A stretch of DNA of 64,000 nt from Alligator mississippiensis (lineage: Eukaryota; Chordata; Crocodylia; Alligatoridae), in NCBI RefSeq assembly GCF_030867095.1, contig NC_081832.1, forward strand, positions 60,125,444 through 60,189,443, in the 5' to 3' direction. A program made the position numbers and the translations under genes. The notes below the pieces were generated by a model, which made no database searches, had not been told where the DNA came from, and saw only the letters and a list, made by a program, of their open reading frames with translations. This document shows positions 47,970 through 58,772 of this stretch, in pieces; the stretch's first letter is position 1, and each line of letters begins with the position of its first letter.

Positions 47970-48150
47970 TTGGCTAATTAAAAATCACAACCGCCCTGTG
48001 AAAAATGCATTATGGTCCACATTGTACAACGTGAATATTGTTCACAGAAAAAAGCAACTTACCCAAGATCACCTGGTGATCAAGTATGGATCAGAAATTA
48101 GAACCCCTGGCTCTTGGTCCCATATTCTATCTACCTGATAGCCTATCTTA
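47970..48150 (-). mobile_element. MIR-type SINE
   Basis: Read on the plus strand it shows the antisense MIR order: AATCACAACCGCCCTGTG, then CAACTTACCCAAGATCACCT, then AGAACCCCTGGCTCTTGG and TATTCTATCTACC. These match the MIR antisense blocks CAACCCTGTGAGG, ACTTGCCCAAGGTCAC and GAACCCAGG. An old copy. Confidence 0.75.
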
Positions 48151-51100
48151 GCCTTATGGACAATTGTTTTGTGTACATAAAAAGCAATTACTACACAGCA
48201 ATGATAAGAGTGAGTTGTGGTATATGACAGTGTGTGACTATGGTAAGCACTATGAGCACATTTTTATTTGTGAACAAAACGATTTTAATATAATTTACCA
48301 GCGCTCAACTATAAATAAAAAAATCTTCCTGCCAAAAAACATTTAATTGTTATGACTGAATCTAGTAAACGCTGAAAAATCTTGGTTTTTAATTTAATTT
48401 CCAAGCTATTGTTAAATGTAATAAACTTCTTAAACAAGCTCTCTACTTTCCTAGATTGCTATAAGCAAAATTCCCCTGGCCCTCTTTTCTCCAAAAGTCA
48501 ATGACAACCTAAGGAAACCTTGGAGTTATTCCAAATTTCTGTCAAGAGACTCTGAAATAACTTCTAGGAATATAATTTTAGTCCTATTCAGTATCTTGAT
48601 TTCTGCATACTAGATAACACCTGTTTCATCTGCACATTGTATAATGTCTAGACTGCAGAAGCAAGATGTAAGTAAAACTGGTTTTGGCTAGTAAGTTGTG
48701 GGCAAACTAATGGACTTACACTGGTTCTTTATGTTCACCAGCATAAGAACCTGCTTTGTGTGGTATGAAAAGGGTCTTTCATCAGACAGTTATTGCCTGT
48801 AAAAGTGAAAGGCTACTTCACTGTGGTACAATTCTCTGCTCCAGTTTTATTCCTTTCTGAGTGAAAGTGCCACTGTATTAGTTTTGTAACTTGCCAGCCC
48901 AACCCAGTTAGAGTAACATTTGGATTCTTTCCTTACAAAGACAAAGGACCATAAAACTTCAGTTCAGTGTACTTAGCACAGAAAAGGAGTTTCCAAAGTT
49001 TCTATTTGCTTTAAGGAGATGTTATTTTTATACAGTGAATTTCCATGTAAGAATTCAATATTCCTGAATACAGTCTTTGAAAAGTATCTAATTGCCTCAT
49101 ATCCTTTGCAAATGCTGTGAAGTGAAGGAATAAGCCATGAGACAGAAAGACACTTGAAGTAGATCCATCATAAGGCATTTACCACAAAGGGCTGTGTATA
49201 AATCAGATAATGGGAGATACCCTTATTATAAGACCTTATGACTTTGGCATACATTACTAGATCTCATCTGAGTTGGTTTAAAAATGCAGAAGACTCATTT
49301 CCCCTTTTACTAAACTATTACATTCTAGTTCAATGTCAACTGAAATCTACCTAATGTCTATTCTAATGGAAACAGGAACTGCTGGCTTGCATTTCCATTT
49401 ATTTGTCCCTGAACACTGTCACCTTGACATTAAGAGGACAATAATGGATTGTTGAATTCACTCAGGTGCTGAAATGTGTTATCAAATGCTTAATTTCAGG
49501 TCAAGTCTCTACTAGCAAGTAGAATGAAAAAATTACTTGCCACTTGAAACACAGATCTCAGTTTTCCAAAATAGTTATGTTGTGTGCACAAGTAAGTGCC
49601 TGTAAGTCTAAATACCCAGTATTGTGCACCTACAATTATGTATCTGTCATTTTAGGCAACCACTTCTAAAAACTAAATTACCTAGACAGAAGTTAAGATT
49701 GGGATTTCTAAAAGCACCTACAGGCATTTTTATGCATACAAGTCCCACTAATAAGTGAGATGAAATTAGGAGCCTAATTCTTTGAGGCTCCTCTGAAAAT
49801 CTCAGTCTTAAATCATAGCTGTAAAAATAAAACATAAACCAACACTAGGATACGTACATTTTTCCATTATTAAAGGAAAAGGTATCCTTTATCTAATAAT
49901 TCAGTGACAACTGTGAGTGTTCAAAGTCCTTGCCCTAATGGGGGGACAGCTAATGAAGTAACATTACAAAAACATTAAAGATCACACATATGCAAGAGTA
50001 TGTTCCAATTATTACTCATTATATTTTCCTCCAAAGTTCTAATTATTTTTCATCAGTACCATTATTTCTGAATTACTGGTTAGATAACTCAGACAGGAGA
50101 TGTACTCTGATTCAACAAGACATTTAAATATCTGAATTACTCTACTGAAGTCCAAACTTGGGTTTTAAATAAGTACATGTGTGTTGTTGCCTTGACAATG
50201 TCACATTTAGGCAATAAAATGGGAACCAAGTTCAGAAGCTATTTCATTACTTCTATGAACATTAACTCATGTTGGTAACCGAAATTCTTTTTAAGAAAAA
50301 AAAAGGTACCAAACACTTAAGCATGTGTGTACACAGTATCTTATCTTTGTCTCTTTTAAGTCTAAGTTCCTTTAGGCAGGGACACTGTCTTCCTTTTAGT
50401 TTTATATGACATCAGGCACATTGTCGGCCTTCAAATAATAATCATGAAAGTTCTTGGCAAACCAGGTTTTCTAGAAACGGTTGGCTGATTTCTAAAAACA
50501 CAGTTGTACACAATGTGAACAAGGACTATTAGCCCATGATAATTGAGCTGAACCTCTTCTGCAGAGAGCAAATGAGTCTATAGGCTGTCAATCTAGTGCT
50601 TATCAGAACAAAATTCATAATTAATTCATTTTTAAATGAAAGAGCTTTATTTCAAAATTTCTAATAAACCTTCCTTATAGACAAATGAAGGAAAGGCAGC
50701 AGGCTGTCTCTTAAACAGGACTCCTTTTCTGCCTGCACCATTGGTTAAACACATGCAGGATGAACGGCTACATTCATATGTAGTTTCTGCATAAAGGGCC
50801 AGCAAAGGAAGTGTGTTCCCAAAAGGAATTTCCTAGAGTGGTTCAGGCCAGCTCATACTGCATGGACCAGCTGACGGAGAACTTGAAAACTAGGCCAGAA
50901 AAGAAGGAACTGTTCTGTTCAAAGTCTGGTGGGATTTATTTACAGTCCCCATCTGTTCACGTACAGACTGGCACGCAGAATATCAGCATCTACACTGGAT
51001 AGTTAGGAAAAGCCTCAGGATATTTAGGTGTCGCAGCCTTTTATGCCAAGGATGTCTGTTCACATCACTGAAGAAGCCAAATACTTATAGCTCCGGAAAT

Positions 51101-51450
51101 GTTCTTGCTTAACAACAAGAACATTTAAGGGCCTTTATGAGATTATTACAGCCAGCCGCTACACACCCACCCCCTTCCATTTCACTACCGCGGGTCCCAT
51201 TACACTTCTTCCCCCTTGTGCTTCCTGGCTTCAGGCCGCGTTACACACCTGCCCCCTTCCACCTCATGACTGCAGCCCATCCTCTCCACTTTTTAGGATG
51301 CTTCTTCAGCAGGTGCATCCTCGTATGGCCTGGCTATAAACCGCACTGAAATCTCCCATTCATTCACAATCCTATTGCAAAAAACAACAACTTGCTGTCA
51401 CTGTTCCCACCACCCCTGCCCTGGACCTTTTTGTCACCCAGGTCTGAAAC
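48151..51450. other. Intron 1 sequence, no exon recognised
   Basis: AT-rich. A short stretch near 50340-50440 (AGTCTAAGTTCCTTTAGGCA, then GGGACACTGTCTTCC) resembles the tail of an old SINE. Nothing else is nameable. The GC content rises from about 51.2 kb toward the CpG island. Confidence 0.4.
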
Positions 51451-51944
51451 CGCGGTTCGAAGCTACAAACTACTAGGCCGGCCCTTGTGTGCGGATGCCT
51501 GCCTCTCGCCTCTCCCAGCGAGGGCTCTCCCGCCGTGGGCACAGCAAGTGACCAGGACCCTCCGCAGAATGGGTGCCAAGGCCTCCCACCGCCCATCCCC
51601 ACCCAGCGGCACCAAAGCGCCTGGCCCGGGAAGCAGAGTCCAGAGAAGGCGAAGGGAGGAAGGAGAAGGAGAGCCCCGGCCTGGGGCTGCACCGAGGAGC
51701 GCTCAAGTCACCCCAGGAATGAGGGGCGGCAGCGACCGCCGCCACCCAGCTCCTGGGCTAAAGCTTGAGACCCCGCTGGGGCCGGCCCCTGCGGGCAGGA
51801 TGTGAGCGCAGCCCCGTGTGCGCGCGCCCGCCCTCGGCGGAGCTGCCGGAGCCTGCCCGCGCCCGCCCTGCATGGATGCGCGGGGCGTCCCCACAGCCTC
51901 CCTCCCTCCCTCCCCCCGGCCCCGCCGCCGCCGCCGCCGCTCAC

Positions 51945-52110
51945 CAGTCCGGGAAGGGATGCACTGCCCGCGCTCCGCTCCGCTCCGCTCCGCTCCGCGC
52001 AGCCCGGCCGCCGCCCCGCCCCGCCCCGCCCCGCCGGGCAGTCCCCGGCCGGGCTCGCCAGTCCCCTCTGGGCGCCGGGAGCGGGGCCGGGCCGGGCCGG
52101 GCCGGGCCTG
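51945..52110 (-). other. SLC26A2: Candidate non-coding exon 1 of SLC26A2
   Basis: A good minus-strand donor, GGACTG|GTGAGCGGC, lies in the CpG island with the exon ending at 51945. The upstream limit is unknown and the value given is only a guess. Human SLC26A2 also has a non-coding first exon spliced to the ATG exon. Confidence 0.4.
51971..52108. repeat. Three GC pentanucleotide arrays in the promoter
   Basis: Five copies of CGCTC at 51971-51995, four copies of CCCCG at 52014-52033 and five copies of GGGCC at 52084-52108, counted directly. They sit within about 140 bp. Confidence 0.9.
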
Positions 52111-52400
52111 CCCGTGCTCCGCCGGGGCGGGGGAGGTGCGTGCCCGGGCACAGCGCAGCGAGGAGGCCCCCGCGCCGCCCCAGCCTCAGCAAAAGCACCG
52201 TCCGAGACGTGGGGCTGCCCTGGGACCTGCCGAGGGGTCCCTAGTCCAGCCCCTCCTGTCCAAACCACCCCCGAGCTGAACTCTGCATGGGACTCGCCTC
52301 CGCCCTGCGCCTACGCAGCCACGGGGAAAGCAGCCAAGTCCTACTTCTAGAAAAGGCGGTCAATGCGTGCCCGGGAGATCCCAGCCCCGGCTAGCGAGGA

Positions 52401-52549
52401 AGGCAAACTGCCCTCGCCTCCGCCCCCCAGTCTGTACCAATCTGACCACGGTAATTACCATTAACGGAGCTAGGCAGAGCTGTGCCTGTCCTACTATGCG
52501 GATTTCCTGTGCTTTGCTGGCTTCCACCCCCTTTTCTGCTACAAGTGTC
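52401..52549. other. Upstream flank of the CpG island
   Basis: Moderate GC content, with nothing recognised before the CR1 3'-end segment begins. Confidence 0.35.
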
Positions 52550-52764
52550 AGGGTGTTTTGAAATCTTCCAAGAGACACTGAGCCTTGGCTACAGCCAAGG
52601 CCTAGATATCTGGACAGATATCTGGCTGGAGTATTATGATCCTGCCCAGGACAGGGGGTCGGACTTGATCTGTTCAGGTCTCTTCTGACCCTAGAAACTA
52701 TGAAGGCTGGGGACTTGGACCGGGGAGCCCCAATGCTCCTGCTGGGACCAAAGCCGGAGGGTCT
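52550..52764 (+). mobile_element. CR1 3'-end segment plus flank (left arm of an inverted pair)
   Basis: Plus-strand CR1 3'-UTR (GGGGGTCGGACTTGATCTG, then TCTCTTCTGACCCTAGAAAC) is followed by about 55 bp beyond the CR1 tail (GGACTTGGACCGGGGAGCCC). Both parts recur inverted at 53569-53790. Confidence 0.75.
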
Positions 52765-52777
52765 TGCCTTTCTGCTC

Positions 52778-53398
52778 AGGGTCAGACTTCTTGGAGAAGA
52801 GGAGACTCAGAGGGGACTTGGTGGGGGCTTACAAGTACAGCTACCCCTTGCTCAATGTCGTAGTTATGTTCTTGAAGAATGCGACTTTAAGCAAAATAAT
52901 GTTAAGCGAATCCAATTACATCACAGTAGTAGTTACCTACTAGCAGTTGGTGGCCAAACAACATTATAACCAAACATTGCGCGACTTTAAAATAGAGTGT
53001 GTTCTCTAATAGATCAGCGGCGTAATAACATAACATTAACTGGGATGACATTAAGCAAGGAGTACCTGTATATACGAGGTGTACACCAGGGCCTGGGGGA
53101 GCATCTGTCCACCAAGCCCCCCCAGGGGAGGACAAGAAACAATGGATACAAACTGATTGAAGATCACTTCAGGCTAGACATAAGGAAAAACTTCTTTACC
53201 AGTCCAGTGCCAAGAGTTTGGAACAGGCTCCCCGCAGAGATGGTACAGTCACCCACCCTGGCAAACTTCAAAAAGTGTCTTGCTGGTCATCTTCCTGGGG
53301 TCATCTGACCCCAGCAGTCTTTCCTTCCCAAGTGCAAGGGGGCTGGACCCAATGATCTGTAAGGTCCCTTCTAGCCCCTAATATCTATGAAACTATAA
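52778..53398 (+). mobile_element. CR1 LINE fragment interrupted by a Tigger-like MITE
   Basis: Plus-strand CR1 C-terminal coding sequence (FLEKRRLRGDL near 52790-52825, then VHQGLGEHLSTKPPQGRTRN and RLDIRKNFFTSPVPRVWNRL near 53080-53240) ends in the CR1 3' UTR near 53398. A 231-bp MITE sits between the codons for AYK and the following residues. Its subfamily differs from the crocodile-type copies at the left of the window. Confidence 0.87.
52838..53068. mobile_element. Tigger/pogo-like MITE in CR1, TA duplication
   Basis: Left end CAGCTACCCCTTGCTCAATG; right end, as its complement, CAGGTACTCCTTGCTTAATG. It is flanked by TA at 52836-52837 and 53069-53070. The 231-bp size, CAGG-type termini and TA target fit the pogo/Tigger branch of Tc1/mariner. 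No transposase is encoded. It is of the same family as the 230-bp copy at 60361-60590. Confidence 0.85.
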
Positions 53399-53568
53399 AA
53401 ATTCCTTCCTGCAATACCCTATAGCAATCAGTCTGAGCCTGAGCAGAGGGGCAAAACCCTCTAGCCAGGAACCTCTGGCTCTGCTTCTAGCAGGAGAATT
53501 GGTACACCTCCGTTTAGAAGAGAGCAGGAGATGGGAACGAGCCAGGAAATCAAGGGAATCCTTCAGTG
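53399..53568. repeat. CR1-associated module shared with 36.9 kb
   Basis: ATTCCTTCCTGCAATACCC and GGGCAAAACCCTCTAGCCAG here correspond to AAATTCCTTCCTC and GAGCAAGACCCTCTAGCCAG at 36935-37025. It is probably part of an old CR1-type LINE. Confidence 0.5.
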
Positions 53569-53800
53569 CCCTCCAGCTTTGGTCCCAGCAGGAGCATTGG
53601 TGCTCCCCAGTCCAAGTCCCCTGCCTCCATAGTTTCTAGGGTCAGAAGAGACCTGAACAGATCATCAAATCCGACCCCCTGCCCTGGGCAGGAATGAGTG
53701 CTGGGATCATAATACCCCAGCCAGATATTTGTCCAGATATCAAGGCCTTGGCTGTAGCCAACACCCAGTGCCTCTGGGAAGGTTTCAAAAGACCATAACA
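53569..53800 (-). mobile_element. CR1 3'-end segment plus flank (right arm of an inverted pair)
   Basis: The reverse complement of 52550-52764. It keeps a block of about 13 bases (containing CAGCACTCATTCC on the minus strand) that the left arm lacks. The same extra flank beyond the CR1 tail is shared. Confidence 0.8.
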
Positions 53801-53896
53801 CTTGCCTACATCCACCCCAGGAGGAGGAGTTAAGCTACCCAAGTGTGCAGCCATCTCCCCCTGGAGAAGAAGTGCCTCTGCTGAACCCAGGAGTAT

Positions 53897-54125
53897 TACC
53901 AAAGTAAAGTGCATATTGTGTGTGCTCCTAGACAGTGTTGGGTGCACAGTATCTGCTCCCATTGGGGTGTCAGAGCATCTCCATTCTGGAAAGAATTCAG
54001 TACCTTCTAGTCCCCTGGAGCAAGGAAGGAAATCAGCACAATGGAGACAATCAAGAAAAAACTCATGGTGTTTCAAAGCCAATAATGCTGTCCCTGTCAT
54101 TCAAACTGCCAGACTGGTTCATTCC
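53897..54125 (+). repeat. Unclassified dispersed repeat, copy 1
   Basis: It shares AAGTGCATATTGTGTGTGCT, then TCTGGAAAGAATTC, then CTTCTAGTCCC and TTTCAAAGCCA in the same order and orientation with 63371-63575. It is not recognised as any named family and is not an intact open frame. Confidence 0.65.
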
Positions 54126-54503
54126 AGGACCTCAATGGCAATAGGCGCTTTCAGTAGGAGCTGGTTTATGCCAGTGTCACTGCCTCTATACTGGAGCTTT
54201 CTCTGGAGTGGAAATGTTTAAGAATCACAGCGCTGACCAGCCTGACATCTCTTAGTTAGTCTATAAGGTGCAAACCTACCCTGCCTTCTGCCTGACTTCA
54301 CACTAACACAGCTAACTGCCTATCTTAACAAGACTATACCTGCAGAAGCTCCTATTGCTGACCTGGCCTATCAATGGTATAAAAAAAAAGCACCTTTTGC
54401 TGGCAAAGGTACAGAGGTTCAACCAATGCCATATCTGTCATGCCAGGGTGCGTATCAGTATTTCTCAGTGCACAAATCTACTTTAGTTTCCCGAGTTTCA
54501 GGG
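54126..54503. other. Intergenic sequence, nothing recognised
   Basis: Unique-looking sequence with an A run near 54380-54390. No gene or repeat supported. Confidence 0.35.
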
Positions 54504-54580
54504 GTGTAGGTGGTAGCCGTTGGTCTAAGGACATAGGCAGACAAGGTTCTTTGGGTAAATCTGATATCTTATAGTTTCCC
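54504..54580 (-). repeat. Penelope-like repeat tail, partial
   Basis: The plus strand reads TAGCCGTTGGTCTAAGGACA, then TAGGCAGACAAGGTTCTTTG and GGTAAATCTGATATCTTA. This is the reverse complement of the terminus seen at 8.25-8.31 kb. Only the tail is present. Confidence 0.7.
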
Positions 54581-54814
54581 AATGCATTCACCCCTTTAAG
54601 CACACCCCTTTAAGGAACACAGGAAATTCTATGTTATAGTCTTGACTAAGTGTTAGCATGTACTCTATGCTCACAACAGGCTTTATCTGAAGAGAAACTG
54701 GATGCCACATATTATCACTACATCTTGTGAACATCACATGCCCACTAACAATCCCTTTGCCTCAAATGCAGCAAAAGAAAAAAGATGTTTTGTTTGTCCC
54801 CAATAAGTAACAGC

Positions 54815-55080
54815 TTATGGGGCGCATCTACACAAGAAGTGCTAATGTGCAGTAGAATTAGTCTACTGTGTATTAAGCATCATGGCAAAAGCCACACTAA
54901 TTCCCTAATGTGCAGTAAAATTAGTCTACTGCTCATTAAGTGTCACGAAAAGACTGTGCACCTTTGCTACTGTGCAGTAGCACTGGCTGCTGCACATTTA
55001 TGTAGTACCACATATTAGAGGTACCAAACAATGTGCAGTAGCAAAGGCGCAGTAATGCACATGTTGATGCACTCTTAGGG
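54815..55080. repeat. Unclassified MITE-like repeat with an internal duplication
   Basis: CTAATGTGCAGTAGAATTAG and CTAATGTGCAGTAAAATTAG lie about 70 bp apart and start a duplicated unit. Imperfect inverted ends are GGGCGCATCTACACAAG at the left and CATGTTGATGCACTC at the right. The family is unknown. Confidence 0.5.
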
Positions 55081-58000
55081 TCCTAAATCAAACCAATACA
55101 GGTCATAATACGTTTTTAAACCAATTCCAAGGCTTGTCAGTGGAGATGCTTTCTGGGGATTGGACTGGACTGTGAGGTCTTGTGTCCAGGGCTTCCTAGT
55201 TACCCTTATTCCCAGGGCAATAATTCCCATTTGACCTCAGACAGATACTTTGTTACGTGTTTGTTAGGTCACTGCAAAAGAATGTCCAATGGACAATAAA
55301 TGAAGAGGGAGAGACAAAAGGACAGAGGATAACAATGAGAAGAGTTACTAATTTGCAGAAGGAATACATTAAATACTTAAAAATAGCCACTGCAAACTAA
55401 TGGGCTACTGGTAAGGTGAAACATGAGGCTGAGAAAAACATCTCGGCTGTGAGTACAAAACAGCTGTGGCATGCTGAAACAGCTAGCTTATGGAGCTGAT
55501 CCCAAGATTTCATAAACGTGGGTCAAACCTTTGGAACATCTGGGGATTTCCTGAGCTCTTGCTTCCCTCACTAGTATGAAAAGGAGTTGAAAGTCCTCAG
55601 GATTTGACACTCTGCCTTTCTTCAATGTAGTGATAATAGTAAAACAAAATAATAATACTTTCAACGTTAATTTTCTAAATAATTCCCAACACCTCTTAGA
55701 CTCTTGTGATGACTGAAACATTTTACCACAAAAATGATTCACCAATACTAATCCTTATGAAGAAAAAAATCAACTGATGAAGCCAAGTTTTAGGGGCAGC
55801 TAAATCAAACTAATCCTTTTAATTAAAAGATTAAGCAGTTGTTGATGGCTAAGAGATAAAATGATTACAATTTCCCATGCCTGTCAAATGCGAGGCTATC
55901 TGATGAATTTCTTGAAGAAAAAACAGTAATACTCAGTTTTCTCTCCTTATATGTCCTATGTGCGAACTACTGAGGACTTTGGCATTTTATCATTTCAAAA
56001 ACACTGGTCTTCTAGTGAGGTACTCTGTTGTTTTTCTGGAATGCAGGGTCAAGATAAGATTAATCCAGTCCCACTTACCTTCCATCTGAAACTGAAGATT
56101 GCCTAATATTTGCTTTTCAGATGCAACCTCGAGCTGCCAAAATAAGCGTGTGATATATAAGAATGGAGGAGGTGCCGATAAAAATTTACAGGATCCCACC
56201 CATGTTTTGTAATAACACAAAAGTGCAGCAAGAGTAATTATTGATTCACTGTATACATTAAAATGATATATTCTTTCCCAAAGCCTGTGACCTTAGACGC
56301 CTACAATGGTAACTGGAACTTATGTTACAGGGGGAAGAGGAAAAGGGTGTGTGACCAGCTTTGTTCACTATGCAAATAAATCACTATCACTATCCATCTT
56401 TATTTTTTCTTAGTGTAATAGTGCAGAGTATAACAGACGTTTAATGTAATTCCTTGGATATTAAAGGGCATCTTTGGCATCTAAAGGCCTAGTTATAATA
56501 CTATATTGTTTTTCCCATCTGTTAAATGGTAACAATAGTATCAGGTAAACTCTTCTTCCCAGTCTTTTGGGGATTTCCACTTGAGTTCTCACTGACCATG
56601 GAGTGGGCCAGGATTCCAAGATGGTCACAGTCCATCTCCCTGTAAAGACTAATGACTTTTGTAGAGTTGCTTCACAAGGAACCATTATCCACTGCTTTTA
56701 TAAAAGTCAAAGAAGAAACAAACAGCAAAACAAAATGAAAACTGCAAACAAATAAATAAAAACAAATGAAAAAGGCTCCACAGCATGTTCACCTTTACCC
56801 TGAAGACATCAGCTCTAGAGGTATTTGGTTCATCATGTTATATTGCATCAGCTAGCGAGAAACAAGGAAGTAACACCTGCTGGAATTGCATAGGAAAAAA
56901 TCTCTTAAGGGTTTGAATGTTTGAATCATGATTGTTCTTTCTACTACATAGTGCTTTTATATAGGCAATAAAAAAACCCCACCACAAAGCAAATATTTAA
57001 ACACAAATAAATCCTTTATTATCCACCTGTTTTTCCCTTTGCAGGCTCCATGCATTTTATACTCAGCGTACTTATACATTAACCTTTGTTCCAGGGGAGA
57101 CAATACCATGGAGCTGTAATCTTCAGGATTTGCTCTGTGGTGTTCTAGACTGTGTTGAAGATGGGTATAAGTGTGTGAACCCACACAACCAAGATCCTCA
57201 GGGCTAGGCTACATGGCATGGATGTTTCACCTTTGGTAGCCAATTGAGGACTCCAATAGAGGCTTTTGCAGTGTCAGAATGATCTTCCCTGAGGACAGTT
57301 TATTGTCTTAGAGAATGAAAACTAATCCTTAAAATCCTACTGCAAAGGCCTCTTACAAATTCAATTTTGTCCCATCATGTGCCCCAACACAACACCAGCA
57401 TCCTCCGCCAGTCCTGAAGCTCTTTCACAGTTCTTATCAACCAGCTCCCACAGCTCTTCCCCTGGATGGCCTTCCCTGTTCTTTGCTGCCATAACCCTTC
57501 AAGTAATATACCTGGGAGTTGTCTCATCTCTGTACTGCTGGTGTAGTAGACATATCCCTTAGAGACTCCACTTGATTTTCTTCAGTCCTCTCCCACCCTC
57601 TCTCTCCAGCTCTCCAGCTTAGAGAAGTTAAGTGCTAGGGTAACCCTATCCACTAGCTAACAGCCTTATCAAGCTCTCCAGCTCCATAAGTCCAGGCTAA
57701 GAGAAGCTAGTAGATAAAATCTTCTCTTGCTGTCATGGCCCTAACTTTCTTCACCCTTCTCTATCACAGAGAAGGCACCAGGGTGACATTTCGGTTGCTT
57801 TCCCCAGTCTTCTCCAGCCTTCTGGGCCTGGTTTTAAACCTCAGGAAAATCCACAGCAGTCCTGTTGCTGTTCTCCCAGCCTTTAGGGAAATTCCTGTCA
57901 CTTTCCTTAGGATTTTATCATCCTCAGCCTCTCAGCTTTCTCTGCAGTTCTTCCCAGGGATTTTCCACCAGCTTCCTCCTCCAGGGAACTTCTATGAATC

Positions 58001-58552
58001 CCAGCCAGGTCCAAGCTGGGGTGCAACTGCTTTATTACAGAGAATTTGGGCTTTATTTTAAAAAGCCAGAAACCTTCTAACAAGAAAGCTCTCCTTTACT
58101 CTCTCCTTCCTGTTTTCAGCCTGAACTATAGCTTATGGTGCTATCTTTATTAGCATTTACTGATACTAATTACATCATGCCCACATCATTATGAGCTTTT
58201 CTCAGGCAGAAAGAGAAGAAGAGAAAAACCCCATTTATCACCATACTCTGGCTGTCCCCTAACCATCAAACAGCCTGCATCCTGAATATTTCTGAAGGAC
58301 AGAACTGTGCCTTGCTTTATCCAGGACCCACCATTATAATCATCACTTTAACATGGCATTCAAAAATGTCCATTTCCCAACTATGTTAATCCTGTGGCAG
58401 GGAATTCCAGCCAGTTTAGAAGTTCAATGTGTCTATCTATTCAAAGTTTGTGTGCATTATGTGAACTTCTTGGGTCTGGAAATCACAAACAAGCCATCCT
58501 CATTTGATCTCTGATAACCCAGATTTTGCCTAGGTTTAAATAAGGTGTATAC
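55081..58552. other. Intergenic sequence, no gene recognised
   Basis: AT-rich with scattered frames of up to 108 codons (57735-58061) that match nothing I know and lack splice or motif support. Positions 57.4-58.1 kb are pyrimidine-rich on the plus strand and may be an unclassified repeat. Confidence 0.35.
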
Positions 58553-58772
58553 CAAGGGTGTCAAATATATGGCCTGTGAGCCAGATCCATGTGAAGCCAT
58601 ATGATCAGGTCTGTAGGTTGCTGGATCAGCCATAGCCCTGTATGCTGTATTCTGCGTGTGGGCAGGACTCAGCGTGGCGGGTGCTCTGCATGGAGTTGTT
58701 CCCCGTCCAGCCTGCAGATCAACTCAAGTATGCTTATCCAGCCCCCAGGGCAAGATGAGTTTGACACCTCTG
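58553..58772. mobile_element. Short non-autonomous hAT-like element
   Basis: The left end CAAGGGTGTCAAATATATGG and the complement of the right end, CAGAGGTGTCAAACTC, are inverted. The target duplication is not clear (GTGTATAC against GTATGGAT). It is similar in kind to the element at 19868-20124. Confidence 0.65.

Larger units (their letters stand above)
51450..52400 (-). promoter_or_regulatory. SLC26A2: CpG island, probable SLC26A2 promoter
   Basis: A stretch of about 0.9 kb, densest at 51770-52200, is extremely GC-rich and CpG-rich, unlike everything else in the window. It contains repeated GC boxes (on the minus strand GGGGCGGGGCGG at 52014-52033). It lies 19 kb upstream of the first coding exon of SLC26A2, in the position expected for its non-coding exon 1. 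The overlapping frames of up to 186 codons in all frames here are composition artefacts. The island could also serve an unseen gene on the plus strand. The assignment to SLC26A2 is inference. Confidence 0.75.

Noticed and set aside
51708-52350. Open frames of 153-186 codons in several frames of both strands
   Set aside because: Extreme GC content removes stop codons in all frames. The translations are Pro/Ala/Gly/Arg-rich without motifs. This is a CpG island, not coding sequence.
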